This document shows positions 18,023 through 26,717 of a stretch of 64,000 bases of DNA, in pieces. Source of the stretch: Bacteroides faecalis (lineage in GTDB: Bacteria > Bacteroidota > Bacteroidia > Bacteroidales > Bacteroidaceae); contig NZ_BHWB01000010.1 of the NCBI RefSeq assembly GCF_003865075.1, positions 1 through 64,000 on the forward strand. Direction: 5' to 3'. The translations under genes were made by a program, and so were the position numbers. The notes below the pieces were generated by a model. That model saw only the letters and a program-made list of their open reading frames with translations, was not told the DNA's origin and did not search any database. How positions within the stretch are numbered: position 1 is the first letter of the stretch; every line of letters begins with the position of its first letter.

Positions 18023-18739
18023 TTATTTAATTGGATAGTTTTCGTCTGTTTTTCCACTATGTTTTAACACTTTTGCATCGATAAAGAACACAATTTCTTC
18101 GGCAATATTGGTAATGTGGTCACCGGAACGTTCCAATTTACGGAATACACCAACGAGATCAAGGCAAGAATGTATGTTTTCCGGGTGTTTGCTGATATAG
18201 TCAGCTAATATTTCAGTTACGTTCGCGTTAATATCATCCAATAAGTTGTCTTTGGCAAAGACAGCAGTTGCCAGTTCCAAACTCTCTTCATTCAGAGCAC
18301 GTTTGGCAAGTTCGAGCATAAACCGTACTTCTGCCAACATCTCTTCCAATCCCAGTTGTTTTAGTAAGTCCGGGTCCAAAGCAGGCTCTTTACATCTCAA
18401 TACAAAGCGGGCAATCCCTTCTGCAAAATCCCCCAAACGTTCCAAATTCGTATTAATCTTCAGCATTGCCAATACAAAACGCAGATCAATCGCTACCGGA
18501 TTGTACAATGCAATAATATCCTCCACATCACTATCTATTTTCAACTCAAAAGCATTCACCCGTCGTTCGCGGACAATCACCTGTTGTGCCAATTCTTTAT
18601 CGAGTGTAAGTACAGACTCTCCGGCACGATCGAGCTGGTTATAAACCAACGTCCACATTTCATCGACTTCTTTCTTGAGCAAAACCAATTCCGATTCTAT
18701 AAACTTTACCATAATTCTGTTTTTCTTTAGGTGTATCAC
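18023..18739 (-). CDS. phoU: phosphate transport regulator PhoU
   Basis: The 238-residue all-helical protein carries two PhoU repeats, each with a metal-binding E/D-rich helix pattern. The first includes ALYNPVAIDLRFVLAMLKI and NLERLGDFAEGIARF; the second includes LVGVFRKLERSGDHITNIAEE. PhoU links the Pst transporter to the PhoR/PhoB-type response and limits phosphate uptake when phosphate is plentiful. It is the last gene of the pstC-pstA-pstB-phoU cluster, 21 bp after pstB. The first seven codons (MIHLKKN) may not belong; MVKFIESELVLLKKE would be an equally good start. Confidence 0.93.
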   Translation of the reverse strand: MIHLKKNRIMVKFIESELVLLKKEVDEMWTLVYNQLDRAGESVLTLDKELAQQVIVRERRVNAFELKIDSDVEDIIALYNPVAIDLRFVLAMLKINTNLERLGDFAEGIARFVLRCKEPALDPDLLKQLGLEEMLAEVRFMLELAKRALNEESLELATAVFAKDNLLDDINANVTEILADYISKHPENIHSCLDLVGVFRKLERSGDHITNIAEEIVFFIDAKVLKHSGKTDENYPIK

Positions 18740-18760
18740 TTATTTATATTTATTCTTCTA

Positions 18761-19519
18761 TCATCCGAAACGCCCTGTGATATAGTTCTGTGTAGCTTCC
18801 TTCTCCGGATTCGTAAAGACACGCTTTGTATCTCCAAATTCCACCATTTGTCCCATATAAAAGAAAGCGGTCTTATCACTGATACGTGCTGCCTGTTGCA
18901 TATTGTGAGTCACGATTACGATGGTATACTCCTTTTTCAACTCATGAATCAACTCTTCTACTTTAGCAGTAGAAATAGGATCGAGGGCTGAAGCAGGTTC
19001 ATCCATCAATAAAACCGAAGGGGATACCGCCATAGCACGAGCTATGCAAAGGCGTTGTTGCTGACCACCGGATAAAGCAAAAGCCGATTCTTTCAACTTA
19101 TCTTTCACTTCCTCCCAAAGTGCTGCTCCTTTCAAGGTTTCTTCCACTCGCTGACGGATAAAAGCATTATCCTTAACCCCATTGACGCGAAGCCCGTATG
19201 CTACATTCTCAAAAATACTTTTCGGAAAAGGGTTAGGACGCTGAAATACCATTCCTACATTTCTGCGTAGTTCATCTACTTCCACTCTTTTAGAATATAT
19301 ATTCTGCCCGTCAATCAAAATTTCTCCCTCCAGTCGGCTACCGGGAATTAAATCATTCATCCGGTTGAAAAGCCGCAGAAAAGTGGACTTTCCACAACCG
19401 GAAGGACCAATAAAAGCCACTACCGATTTTTCTTCTATTTCCATATTAATGCCCTTCAATGCCTGAAAGTCACCATACCAGAAATTCACATCCCGCACAT
19501 CTATTTTTATTGTACTCAT
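18761..19519 (-). CDS. pstB: phosphate ABC transporter ATP-binding protein PstB
   Basis: The 252-residue ATPase powers PstSCAB phosphate import. Visible motifs are Walker A GPSGCGKST (38-46), the Q-loop in VGMVFQRPNPFPKSIFENV (a PstB hallmark), the ABC signature LSGGQQQRLCIARA, Walker B VLLMDEPASALDP and the switch His in VTHNMQQA. Length is normal. It follows pstA by 9 bp and precedes phoU by 21 bp, in one transcription unit. Confidence 0.96.
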   Translation of the reverse strand: MSTIKIDVRDVNFWYGDFQALKGINMEIEEKSVVAFIGPSGCGKSTFLRLFNRMNDLIPGSRLEGEILIDGQNIYSKRVEVDELRRNVGMVFQRPNPFPKSIFENVAYGLRVNGVKDNAFIRQRVEETLKGAALWEEVKDKLKESAFALSGGQQQRLCIARAMAVSPSVLLMDEPASALDPISTAKVEELIHELKKEYTIVIVTHNMQQAARISDKTAFFYMGQMVEFGDTKRVFTNPEKEATQNYITGRFG

Positions 19520-19528
19520 ATCGCTTCG

Positions 19529-20406
19529 TTAGTTCATTTTTACTCTTTTCTCAAAATATTTTCTTAATGCATTTGCCAGCAGATTGACCAACAAGATAAT
19601 AACAATCAACACTAAGGCTGTACCATAAGCCAGAGGTAACTGTGCTTCCATGTTTGTTCCACTTGTTGATATCACATATAAATGATAAGGCAATGCCATA
19701 CATTGATCAAAAATGCTTGTTGGTAAGTGTGGTAGGAAATAGGCGGCACAAGTGAATAGAATCGGTGCCGTTTCTCCAGAAACACGTCCCAAGGCAGAGA
19801 TATTAATCCTGTTATAATATTAGGCAACCCCATCGGTAAAATCACATGCCATATAGTCTGCAATTTAGTGGCTCCTAATGCGCGACTTCCTTCCCGCATA
19901 CTGTCAGGTATTGCTTTCAATGCCTCTTCGGTGGTTCGGATCACCAAAGGAACACAAAGTAGTCCCAATGTCAATGAACCCGCAAGGATACTATCTCCAA
20001 AACCCATATAATTGACAAACAATACCATACCGAATAAACCAAATACAATAGAAGGAATGCCGCTCAAGTTATTTGTCATTACACGTATAAAACGTACCAA
20101 CTTCCCTTTCGGGGCATATTCATTCATATAAATTCCGCTCATTACGCCTATGGGGAAAGCAAATAACGCACTTCCCACCATCAGGTAGAACGTACCGACA
20201 ATGGCTGGCCAAATACCTCCTCCCGTCATTCCATCGGTAGGAGCCGAAGTGATAAACTCCCAACTGATAGCCCCGATACCCTTATATATAATGAAACCGA
20301 GAATGGCAAACAAAATCAGAACAATACACAGACTTAATAATCGAAAAATTCCGAATGCTAACTTCTGCGAACGGCGTTTGGCTCTTTTATTACTTTTTAT
20401 TTCCAT
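19529..20406 (-). pseudogene. pstA: phosphate ABC transporter permease PstA, frameshifted
   Basis: The first frame (from ATG 20406) encodes a proper PstA N-terminal part with six-helix permease features. It includes MTNNLSGIPSIVFGLFGMVLF and AIPDSMREGSRALGATKLQT up to GLPNIITGLI. After that it turns to nonsense (SLPWDVFLEKRHRF...). The true continuation, ISALGRVSGETAPILFTCAAYFLP and on to the stop at 19529, is in another frame. The total of 878 nt is one base short of 293 codons. A single missing base in the ATTAATATC stretch near 19793-19808 explains the break. Both halves are otherwise intact, so the lesion is either very recent or a sequencing error. If real, the last two membrane helices would be lost and Pst transport should fail. 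Confidence 0.8.
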
Positions 20407-20407
20407 A

Positions 20408-21604
20408 CTACTTACTACATTTTACTCCCTTAGAGGAAATATATTCCACACTAAAGTTGATGATTAAAGTGATAAAGAACAATACCACGCCCAACAAGAA
20501 TAAAGCCTGATAGTGTGGTCCTCCGGCTGGAGCCTCCCCCAACTCAGCTGCAATAGTGGCGGGGATAGTACGAAGTGGTTCAAGAATTGTAGTGGGGATC
20601 ACCGCAGCATTTCCCGTCACCATCAACACAGCCATTGTCTCACCTATTGCACGCCCAATGCCTAGCACGACTCCTGAAGTGATTCCGGATATGGAATAAG
20701 GAATTACAACCTTATAGATAGTCTGCCATTGCGAAGCTCCTAATGCCAAGCTGGCTTCCCTCATCGAACGGGGGCAGTTGCGCATTGCATCTTCTGTGAC
20801 CGTAATAATGGTTGGTAACGCCATAATCGCCAAAACAATACTCCCTGCCAATCCACTCTCTCCTACCGGTAAATCAAATAGTTTCTGAATTAACGGTACG
20901 ATCACAATCAATCCGAAAAAACCATAAACAACGGAAGGAATTCCACTCAGAAGCTCTATTATCGGTTTTAGCCAGTTACGTACTCTCGGATTAGCGACCT
21001 CTGACATATAGATAGAAACGGAAAGCCCGAAAGGTAAAGCAAACAGAATGGCAAACAAACTTACCCAAAGCGTACCGGTTATCAGAGGAAGAAATCCAAA
21101 TTGTGCCGCCGGAGTAGCAGTAGGAAACCATTCTGCTCCGGCAAATACATCCTTCAACGAAATAGTATTATCCTCGATAAAGTTTACCTTGTCGGGCTGG
21201 GTAATAAAACGTTGCGGAACAAATGCTACAATTCCCGGTATCTTTTCTACCAGTTCGGTAATCTTCGAACCGGCATATTCATACACCGGTCCAAGTTCTT
21301 CTTCCGAATAATACTGAGTAATATCTTCCAAACGAAAAACGCAGATAGGAAGATTTTCCCCTCCGAGTTCTTTCCAATTTGTTATCTCTTCATCGAAAAT
21401 ATCTTTTATTTGAGCAGGACTCAACGCACTTACCTTATTACTCTTATTGAGAGCCAGTACATACCCTTCTTCGATCACCTTACTTTTGAAAAGCCCAAAG
21501 GCCTCTGTGAACAGAAAGAGTATAATCAGAAAGATTGTAATACTTGTTACAAAGCCGCTACAAGTCAAAACACCCTCTATAATTTTATCCAGAATCTTCT
21601 TCAT
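20408..21604 (-). CDS. pstC: phosphate ABC transporter permease PstC with PstS-like loop
   Basis: The 398-residue permease is about 80-100 residues longer than E. coli PstC. TM1 (about 13-36) is followed by an extra periplasmic segment (about 47-145) and then the normal five-helix permease core (about 165-395). The core carries LLSGIPSVVYGFFGLIV and CPRSMREASLALGASQWQT, the coupling-helix region that contacts PstB. The extra segment resembles part of PstS from this same locus: SPAQIKDIFDEEITNWKELG here against TRKQLEDIFRGKITNWKQVG in PstS. pstC is the first gene of the minus-strand cluster, 1 bp before pstA, and is transcribed away from pstS. Confidence 0.92.
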   Translation of the reverse strand: MKKILDKIIEGVLTCSGFVTSITIFLIILFLFTEAFGLFKSKVIEEGYVLALNKSNKVSALSPAQIKDIFDEEITNWKELGGENLPICVFRLEDITQYYSEEELGPVYEYAGSKITELVEKIPGIVAFVPQRFITQPDKVNFIEDNTISLKDVFAGAEWFPTATPAAQFGFLPLITGTLWVSLFAILFALPFGLSVSIYMSEVANPRVRNWLKPIIELLSGIPSVVYGFFGLIVIVPLIQKLFDLPVGESGLAGSIVLAIMALPTIITVTEDAMRNCPRSMREASLALGASQWQTIYKVVIPYSISGITSGVVLGIGRAIGETMAVLMVTGNAAVIPTTILEPLRTIPATIAAELGEAPAGGPHYQALFLLGVVLFFITLIINFSVEYISSKGVKCSK

Positions 21605-21673
21605 ACCTTAATGATTTCTGATGCAAAGTAAAAGACTCTTTGTTAAGGCAGTGTGACTAACGTTTGAAGGAAG

Positions 21674-21712
21674 TGTTTCAAACATGTTACATTTCTGTTA
21701 CAACTTTCATTA
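21674..21712. promoter_or_regulatory. PHO-box-like direct repeats between pstC and pstS
   Basis: TGTTTCA (21674-21680), TGTTACA (21685-21691) and TGTTACA (21696-21702) are spaced exactly 11 bp apart, with a weaker fourth unit (TCATTAA, 21707). Seven-bp units with 4-bp spacers are the layout of PhoB boxes. A reverse-oriented TGTAACA lies at 21734-21740. The array is centred between the divergent pstC and pstS starts. Both sides carry the shared block TTTGCATCAG near the predicted -7 regions (21754 on plus, 21627 on minus). A PhoB-type activator binding here is inferred. Confidence 0.6.
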
Positions 21713-21779
21713 ACAAATATATTGCAATACAAATGTAACATCCGATTGTTTTATTTGCATCAGTAAAAAAACAAATCAT

Positions 21780-22592
21780 ATGAAATCAAAAGGAATCTTA
21801 GTAATTGTTCTTGCTTTTTTATCGCTTACTGCCCATGCACAACGAATCAAAGGTAGTGATACAGTTCTCCCCGTTGCCCAACAAACAGCCGAGCAGTTTA
21901 TGAAACAACACTCTGACAGTCGTGTAACTGTTACCGGAGGAGGTACGGGAGTCGGAATCTCTGCTTTGATGGATAACACAACCGATATTGCAATGGCTTC
22001 ACGTCCCATTAAATTCAGTGAGAAAATGAAGATCAAAGAAGCTGGTGAAGAAGTGGAAGAAGTGATCGTTGCCTACGATGCCCTTGCAGTGGTGGTCCAT
22101 CCTTCGAATCCTGTCAAACAACTGACACGGAAACAGCTGGAAGACATCTTCCGCGGAAAAATCACTAATTGGAAACAAGTAGGAGGAAAAGATCAGAAGA
22201 TCGTAGTTTATTCCCGAGAAACATCCTCCGGAACTTATGAATTTTTCAAAGAAAGTGTTCTCAAAAATAAGAATTACATGGCGGGAAGTCTCTCAATGCC
22301 GGCAACCGGAGCCATCATCCAATCTGTTAGTCAAACTAAAGGAGCTATCGGCTATGTAGGGTTGGCATACGTATCTCCACGTATCAAAACTCTATCCGTC
22401 TCTTACGATGATACTCACTATGCCACTCCGTCGGTAGAAAATGCTACAAACAAATCTTACCCCATTGTTCGTCCTCTCTATTATTACTACAATGTGAAAA
22501 ATAAAGATCAAGTTGATCCTCTACTTCAGTTCATTCTGTCATCCCAAGGGCAAGACATTATAAAAAAGAGCGGTTATATCCCTGTTAAATGA
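21780..22592 (+). CDS. pstS: phosphate-binding protein PstS
   Basis: The 270-residue periplasmic protein captures phosphate for the PstCAB transporter. A signal peptide (1-20, cleavage after TAHA) precedes the mature start QRIKGSDTVLP. Phosphate-contact segments of the family are visible: GSDT, TGGGTGVG, MASRPI and SRETSSGTYEFF. KGAIGYVGLAYV marks the second lobe. There is no lipobox cysteine, so it should be soluble. It is transcribed divergently from pstCAB-phoU across a 175-bp control region with PHO-box-like repeats. Its own sequence is echoed in the extra loop of PstC. Confidence 0.93.
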   Translation: MKSKGILVIVLAFLSLTAHAQRIKGSDTVLPVAQQTAEQFMKQHSDSRVTVTGGGTGVGISALMDNTTDIAMASRPIKFSEKMKIKEAGEEVEEVIVAYDALAVVVHPSNPVKQLTRKQLEDIFRGKITNWKQVGGKDQKIVVYSRETSSGTYEFFKESVLKNKNYMAGSLSMPATGAIIQSVSQTKGAIGYVGLAYVSPRIKTLSVSYDDTHYATPSVENATNKSYPIVRPLYYYYNVKNKDQVDPLLQFILSSQGQDIIKKSGYIPVK

Positions 22593-22603
22593 AAAAAATA
22601 TCC

Positions 22604-22611
22604 TACTTTTG
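22604..22611 (+). promoter_or_regulatory. -7 element of the glnS promoter
   Basis: TACTTTTG fits TAnnTTTG and lies 30 bp before the glnS ATG. The -33 region is less clear. Confidence 0.5.
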
Positions 22612-22641
22612 TAGCCTAATAGACAGTTTATATTTACCGTT

Positions 22642-24381
22642 ATGACAGATATTAAAAACGAAGAAGCAGGTGAAAAGAAAAGCCTGAACTTCATTGAACA
22701 GGGAGTAGAAAAGGATTTGAGAGAAGGTAAAAATGGTGGAAAAGTACAGACTCGTTTTCCACCGGAACCAAACGGATACCTTCACATCGGTCATGCAAAA
22801 GCTATTTGCCTTGATTTCGGCATCGCTGAAAAACATGGCGGTGTATGTAATCTTCGTTTCGACGACACAAACCCTACAAAAGAGGATGTAGAATATGTAG
22901 AAGCCATCAAAGAAGATATTCAATGGCTAGGCTACAAATGGGGAAACGAATATTATGCTTCCGACTACTTCCAGCAATTATGGGACTTTGCCATCCGCCT
23001 TATCCAAGAGGGAAAAGCATATATTGACGAACAATCTGCTGAACAGATTGCCCAACAAAAAGGTACTCCTACACAAGCTGGTGTAGAAAGCCCTTACCGT
23101 AACCGTCCGATAGAAGAAAGCCTCGAGCTCTTCAAAAAGATGAATACCGGTGAAATAGAAGAAGGTGCAATGGTGCTCCGCGCTAAAATAGACATGGCGA
23201 ATCCGAATATGCACTTCCGCGACCCGATTATCTATCGTGTCGTAAAGCATCCGCATCACCGTACCGGTACTACCTGGAAAGCATACCCGATGTATGACTT
23301 CGCACATGGACAAAGTGACTTCTTCGAGGGAGTTACTCACTCATTGTGTACACTCGAATTCGTCGTACACCGCCCACTTTACGATCTCTTCATCGACTGG
23401 TTGAAAGAAGGAAAAGACCTGAACGATAACCGTCCCCGTCAGACTGAGTTCAACAAACTGAACCTCAGCTACACGTTGATGAGTAAACGTAATCTACTGA
23501 CTTTGGTCAAAGAAGGTTTGGTTAGTGCCTGGGATGATCCCCGTATGCCGACTATCTGCGGTTTCCGCCGTCGTGGTTATTCTCCGGAATCTATCCATAA
23601 ATTTATTGATAAAATCGGTTATACCACATACGATGCATTAAATGATATCGCATTGCTCGAAAGCTCAGTACGTGAAGACTTGAACAGTCGTGCCATTCGG
23701 GTGTCTGCCGTTTTGAATCCGGTGAAACTGGTTATCACCAATTATCCTGAAGGACAAGTAGAACATCTGGAAGCTATCAATAATCCGGAAGATCCGGAAT
23801 CAGGAAGCCACACGATTGAGTTTAGTCGTGAACTGTGGATGGAACGTGAAGATTTCATGGAAGATGCTCCCAAAAAGTATTTCCGTATGACTCCGGGACA
23901 GGAAGTCCGCCTTAAAAATGCCTATATTGTAAAATGTACCGGATGTAAGAAAGACGAGAATGGGGTCGTTACCGAAGTATATTGTGAATATGATCCGAAC
24001 ACTCGTAGCGGTATGCCCGATGCAAACCGTAAAGTGAAAGGTACACTTCATTGGGTTAGTTGCGATCACTGCCTGACAGCCGAAGTACGTCTGTACGACC
24101 GTCTCTGGAAAGTAGAGAATCCTCGTGATGAACTGGCTGCTATCCGCGAAGCCAAAAACTGTGATGCACTGGAAGCAATGAAGGAAATTATCAATCCTGA
24201 TTCACTGAAAGTGTTGCCTAACTGCTATATCGAGAAATTTGCAGCTACCTTACCTGCTCTTTCATATTTGCAGTTCCAACGTATCGGTTATTTCAATGTG
24301 GATAAAGATTCAACTCCTGAGAAACTGATATTCAACCGTACAGTTGGTTTGAAAGATACTTGGGGTAAGATTAATAAATAA
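22642..24381 (+). CDS. glnS: glutaminyl-tRNA synthetase
   Basis: The 579-residue class I synthetase charges tRNA-Gln with glutamine. It has the signature HIGH in PNGYLHIGHAK (48-51), the KMSKS-type motif LMSKR near 273 and the family strand FPPEPNGYL. The catalytic core is followed by the two beta-barrel anticodon-binding domains (about 350-560), which contain CTGCKKDENG and VSCDHC. Length and order match bacterial GlnRS. The organism therefore charges Gln directly. The start is fixed by a good promoter just upstream. Confidence 0.96.
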   Translation: MTDIKNEEAGEKKSLNFIEQGVEKDLREGKNGGKVQTRFPPEPNGYLHIGHAKAICLDFGIAEKHGGVCNLRFDDTNPTKEDVEYVEAIKEDIQWLGYKWGNEYYASDYFQQLWDFAIRLIQEGKAYIDEQSAEQIAQQKGTPTQAGVESPYRNRPIEESLELFKKMNTGEIEEGAMVLRAKIDMANPNMHFRDPIIYRVVKHPHHRTGTTWKAYPMYDFAHGQSDFFEGVTHSLCTLEFVVHRPLYDLFIDWLKEGKDLNDNRPRQTEFNKLNLSYTLMSKRNLLTLVKEGLVSAWDDPRMPTICGFRRRGYSPESIHKFIDKIGYTTYDALNDIALLESSVREDLNSRAIRVSAVLNPVKLVITNYPEGQVEHLEAINNPEDPESGSHTIEFSRELWMEREDFMEDAPKKYFRMTPGQEVRLKNAYIVKCTGCKKDENGVVTEVYCEYDPNTRSGMPDANRKVKGTLHWVSCDHCLTAEVRLYDRLWKVENPRDELAAIREAKNCDALEAMKEIINPDSLKVLPNCYIEKFAATLPALSYLQFQRIGYFNVDKDSTPEKLIFNRTVGLKDTWGKINK

Positions 24382-24454
24382 TTAAGCCTTTTAGGCTCAT
24401 CTCAGATATGGAATATGTCACTAAGTGATATTTCACCATTACCAGATGTTGATG

Positions 24455-24502
24455 ACACGGATTGCACGGATTATTTAATGATAATATCCGCGTCCTCCGT
24501 GT
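24455..24502. repeat. Bacteroides intergenic inverted repeat (CACGGAT type)
   Basis: ACACGGATTGCACGGATTAT (24455-24474) is an imperfect inverted copy of AATATCCGCGTCCTCCGTGT (24483-24502). Such CACGGAT-rich hairpins recur between genes in Bacteroides genomes. The repeat covers the start of an upstream in-frame extension of the TPR gene, which is why I use the later ATG. Confidence 0.6.
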
Positions 24503-24539
24503 TATCCGCTTCTGGAAAATTAAATTAAAAAAAATTAGA

Positions 24540-25979
24540 ATGGGGAGAAAAAATTCACCGTCCGATGATCAGGAGGTAAACAAACTGATCGAACAATATG
24601 AAACGGCAAAAGCCGAAAACCACCAAATTTATTTGGACGGAGACCAATTCGCCGACATTGCCGACCGATATGCATTTGAACGAAGATTCAATGAAGCACA
24701 GGAAGTCATCAATTACGGTCTTTACCTGCATCCTGAAAATACGGATCTCTTGGTAGAGCAAGCTTACCTTTATTTGGATACACAAAAGATACAGGAAGCG
24801 AAAGAAATAGCCAGTAGCATCACAGAAGAATATAATACAGAAGTGAAGATGCTGAAAGCTGAACTACTACTTACTGAAGGTCAGCTGGAAGCCGCTCAAT
24901 ATATAATAAATACGGTAGAGGAAGCCGATGAACTGGAAACAATAATCAATATCGTCTACCTTTATCTGGATATGGGCTATCCCGAATGTGCCAAAGAATG
25001 GTTGGATAATGGGAAAAAAACGTTTGGAAATGAAGAAGATTTTATCGCAGTAACTGCCGATTACCTTGCTGCAACCAACCAGACCGAGGCCGCCATCATC
25101 CAATACAATCAACTGATTGACGTTGATCCCTACAATGCCTCTTATTGGGTGGGACTAGCCAAATGCTATTTTATCATAGAGAATAGCGAAAAAGCAATTG
25201 AAGCCTGTGACTTTGCACTGGCTGCTAATGAGAAATTCGGAGAAGCCTATGCGTATCGTGCCCATAGTTACTTTTACCTGAACAATTCCGATGCAGCAAT
25301 TGCCGACTATCAAAAGGCGATCGAATACAAGGCTATTGCTCCTGAAGTAGGAAACATGTTCATTGGAATGGCGTATACCAACAAAGAAGATTGGTCAAAT
25401 GCTGATCAATGCTATCTTGAAGTGATCCGGCTTTTTAAAGAAAAAGGAGACGGTAATTCTCCATTATTGGTAGATACTTATACTAACGCCGCTCTGGCTA
25501 CCTTTGAATTGGGTAACCATGAAGAGGCACATGAGATGTGTGCAAGAGCAAGAGAAATCAATCCCAGCGAACCAATGGTCGATCTCACTGAGGGAAAAAT
25601 CTATCTGAAAGAAGGAAAAGATCAAGAAGCCTTTAATGCTTTCAAAGTTGCTTTGAATGGTGACTCCAACGCAGAAATGTGGTTTCAGGTTGCTACAGCT
25701 TATTCAGATGAAGAGATGTTGCCCCAAGCAAAGATTTGCTATGAAAAAGTGTATAACATAAATCCTAAGTATGAAAATGTTGCAGGAAAACTAGCTGCTC
25801 TAGCCTTGATAGAAGGTAGAGTCGATGATTTTTTCCGTTACAATAATGAGACTACTCATCCGATCAATGAGGATATGATTTCAGACTTGTTATCTCAGCC
25901 TTACGATCGCACCGAAGAAGGAGAACAGATACTTAAAGAAGTATGGGAACGTATGAAGAAAGAAAAAGGAAATAAATAA
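24540..25979 (+). CDS. tetratricopeptide repeat protein
   Basis: The 479-residue protein is made almost entirely of TPR helices, about ten to twelve repeats. Examples are RFNEAQEVINYGLYLHPENT, EAIIQYNQLIDVDPYNASYW, KAIEACDFALAANEKFGEAY and AIADYQKAIEYK. It has no signal peptide or membrane segment and is acidic, so a cytoplasmic scaffold role is likely; no partner is evident. An in-frame ATG at 24462 would add 26 residues. That extension is encoded by the intergenic repeat and has no family character, so the start at MGRKNSPSDD is preferred. The dedA-like gene follows after 31 bp. Confidence 0.85.
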   Translation: MGRKNSPSDDQEVNKLIEQYETAKAENHQIYLDGDQFADIADRYAFERRFNEAQEVINYGLYLHPENTDLLVEQAYLYLDTQKIQEAKEIASSITEEYNTEVKMLKAELLLTEGQLEAAQYIINTVEEADELETIINIVYLYLDMGYPECAKEWLDNGKKTFGNEEDFIAVTADYLAATNQTEAAIIQYNQLIDVDPYNASYWVGLAKCYFIIENSEKAIEACDFALAANEKFGEAYAYRAHSYFYLNNSDAAIADYQKAIEYKAIAPEVGNMFIGMAYTNKEDWSNADQCYLEVIRLFKEKGDGNSPLLVDTYTNAALATFELGNHEEAHEMCARAREINPSEPMVDLTEGKIYLKEGKDQEAFNAFKVALNGDSNAEMWFQVATAYSDEEMLPQAKICYEKVYNINPKYENVAGKLAALALIEGRVDDFFRYNNETTHPINEDMISDLLSQPYDRTEEGEQILKEVWERMKKEKGNK

Positions 25980-26010
25980 TTCAATTCATCAAAAACAATT
26001 AGTAAAACGT

Positions 26011-26649
26011 ATGGAATCAGTAGCTTTTATCCAATGGTGTCTGGATCACCTCAATTATTGGACCATCACTTTATTAATGACCATCGAAAGCTCTTTTATC
26101 CCTTTTCCCTCTGAAGTGGTCATTCCTCCCGCTGCATACAAAGCAGCAGTTAATGAAGAACTCAATATTTACCTGGTAGTTTTATTCGCTACTATCGGAG
26201 CCAATATCGGAGCATTAATCAATTACTTTCTGGCTAAATGGTTGGGACGTCCCATCATTTACAAGTTCGCAAACAGTCGCATCGGACATATGTGCCTGAT
26301 TGATGAAGCTAAGGTTCATCACGCAGAAGTATATTTTGACCAACATGGTGCTTTATCCACTTTCATCGGACGTTTAATTCCGGCAGTACGCCAATTAATC
26401 TCCATCCCGGCTGGTCTGGCAAAAATGAAATTATCCACCTTCCTGATTTATACAACATTAGGAGCCGGATTATGGAATACGATTCTGGCAATCATCGGAT
26501 ACTATCTTTCTACCGTACCGGGCATTGAAAGCGAAGAACAACTGATTGCTAAAGTTACGGAATACAGCCACGAGATTGGTTATTGCTTTATTGCAATCGG
26601 AGTATTTATCGTAGGATTCCTGGCTTACAAAGCATTGAAGAAAAAATAA
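26011..26649 (+). CDS. DedA family membrane protein
   Basis: The 212-residue protein belongs to the DedA/SNARE-associated family of undecaprenyl-phosphate or phospholipid translocases. The early motif ESSFIPFPSEVVIPPAAY holds the family's conserved Glu and reentrant helix. The second motif, FIGRLIPAVRQLISIPAGLAKM, carries the essential arginines. Three to four C-terminal helices follow. It probably follows the TPR gene in one transcript and is ended by the hairpin at 26657-26697. The exact lipid substrate cannot be read from sequence. Confidence 0.92.
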   Translation: MESVAFIQWCLDHLNYWTITLLMTIESSFIPFPSEVVIPPAAYKAAVNEELNIYLVVLFATIGANIGALINYFLAKWLGRPIIYKFANSRIGHMCLIDEAKVHHAEVYFDQHGALSTFIGRLIPAVRQLISIPAGLAKMKLSTFLIYTTLGAGLWNTILAIIGYYLSTVPGIESEEQLIAKVTEYSHEIGYCFIAIGVFIVGFLAYKALKKK

Positions 26650-26656
26650 AAGAAAA

Positions 26657-26697
26657 GTGTCAAAAGCTACATTATAACATCCATGCACTTTTGACAC
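26657..26697. terminator. bidirectional terminator between dedA and the DUF3078 gene
   Basis: GTGTCAAAAG (26657-26666) and CTTTTGACAC (26688-26697) form a perfect 10-bp stem with a 21-nt loop. A T-run follows on the plus strand and an A-run precedes. The flanking genes converge. Confidence 0.75.
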
Positions 26698-26717
26698 CTC
26701 TTTTTTATTCAATTGAG

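Noticed and set aside
24462..24539. Upstream start for the TPR gene
   Set aside because: The added 26 residues are encoded within the intergenic inverted repeat and its flank and have no TPR character.
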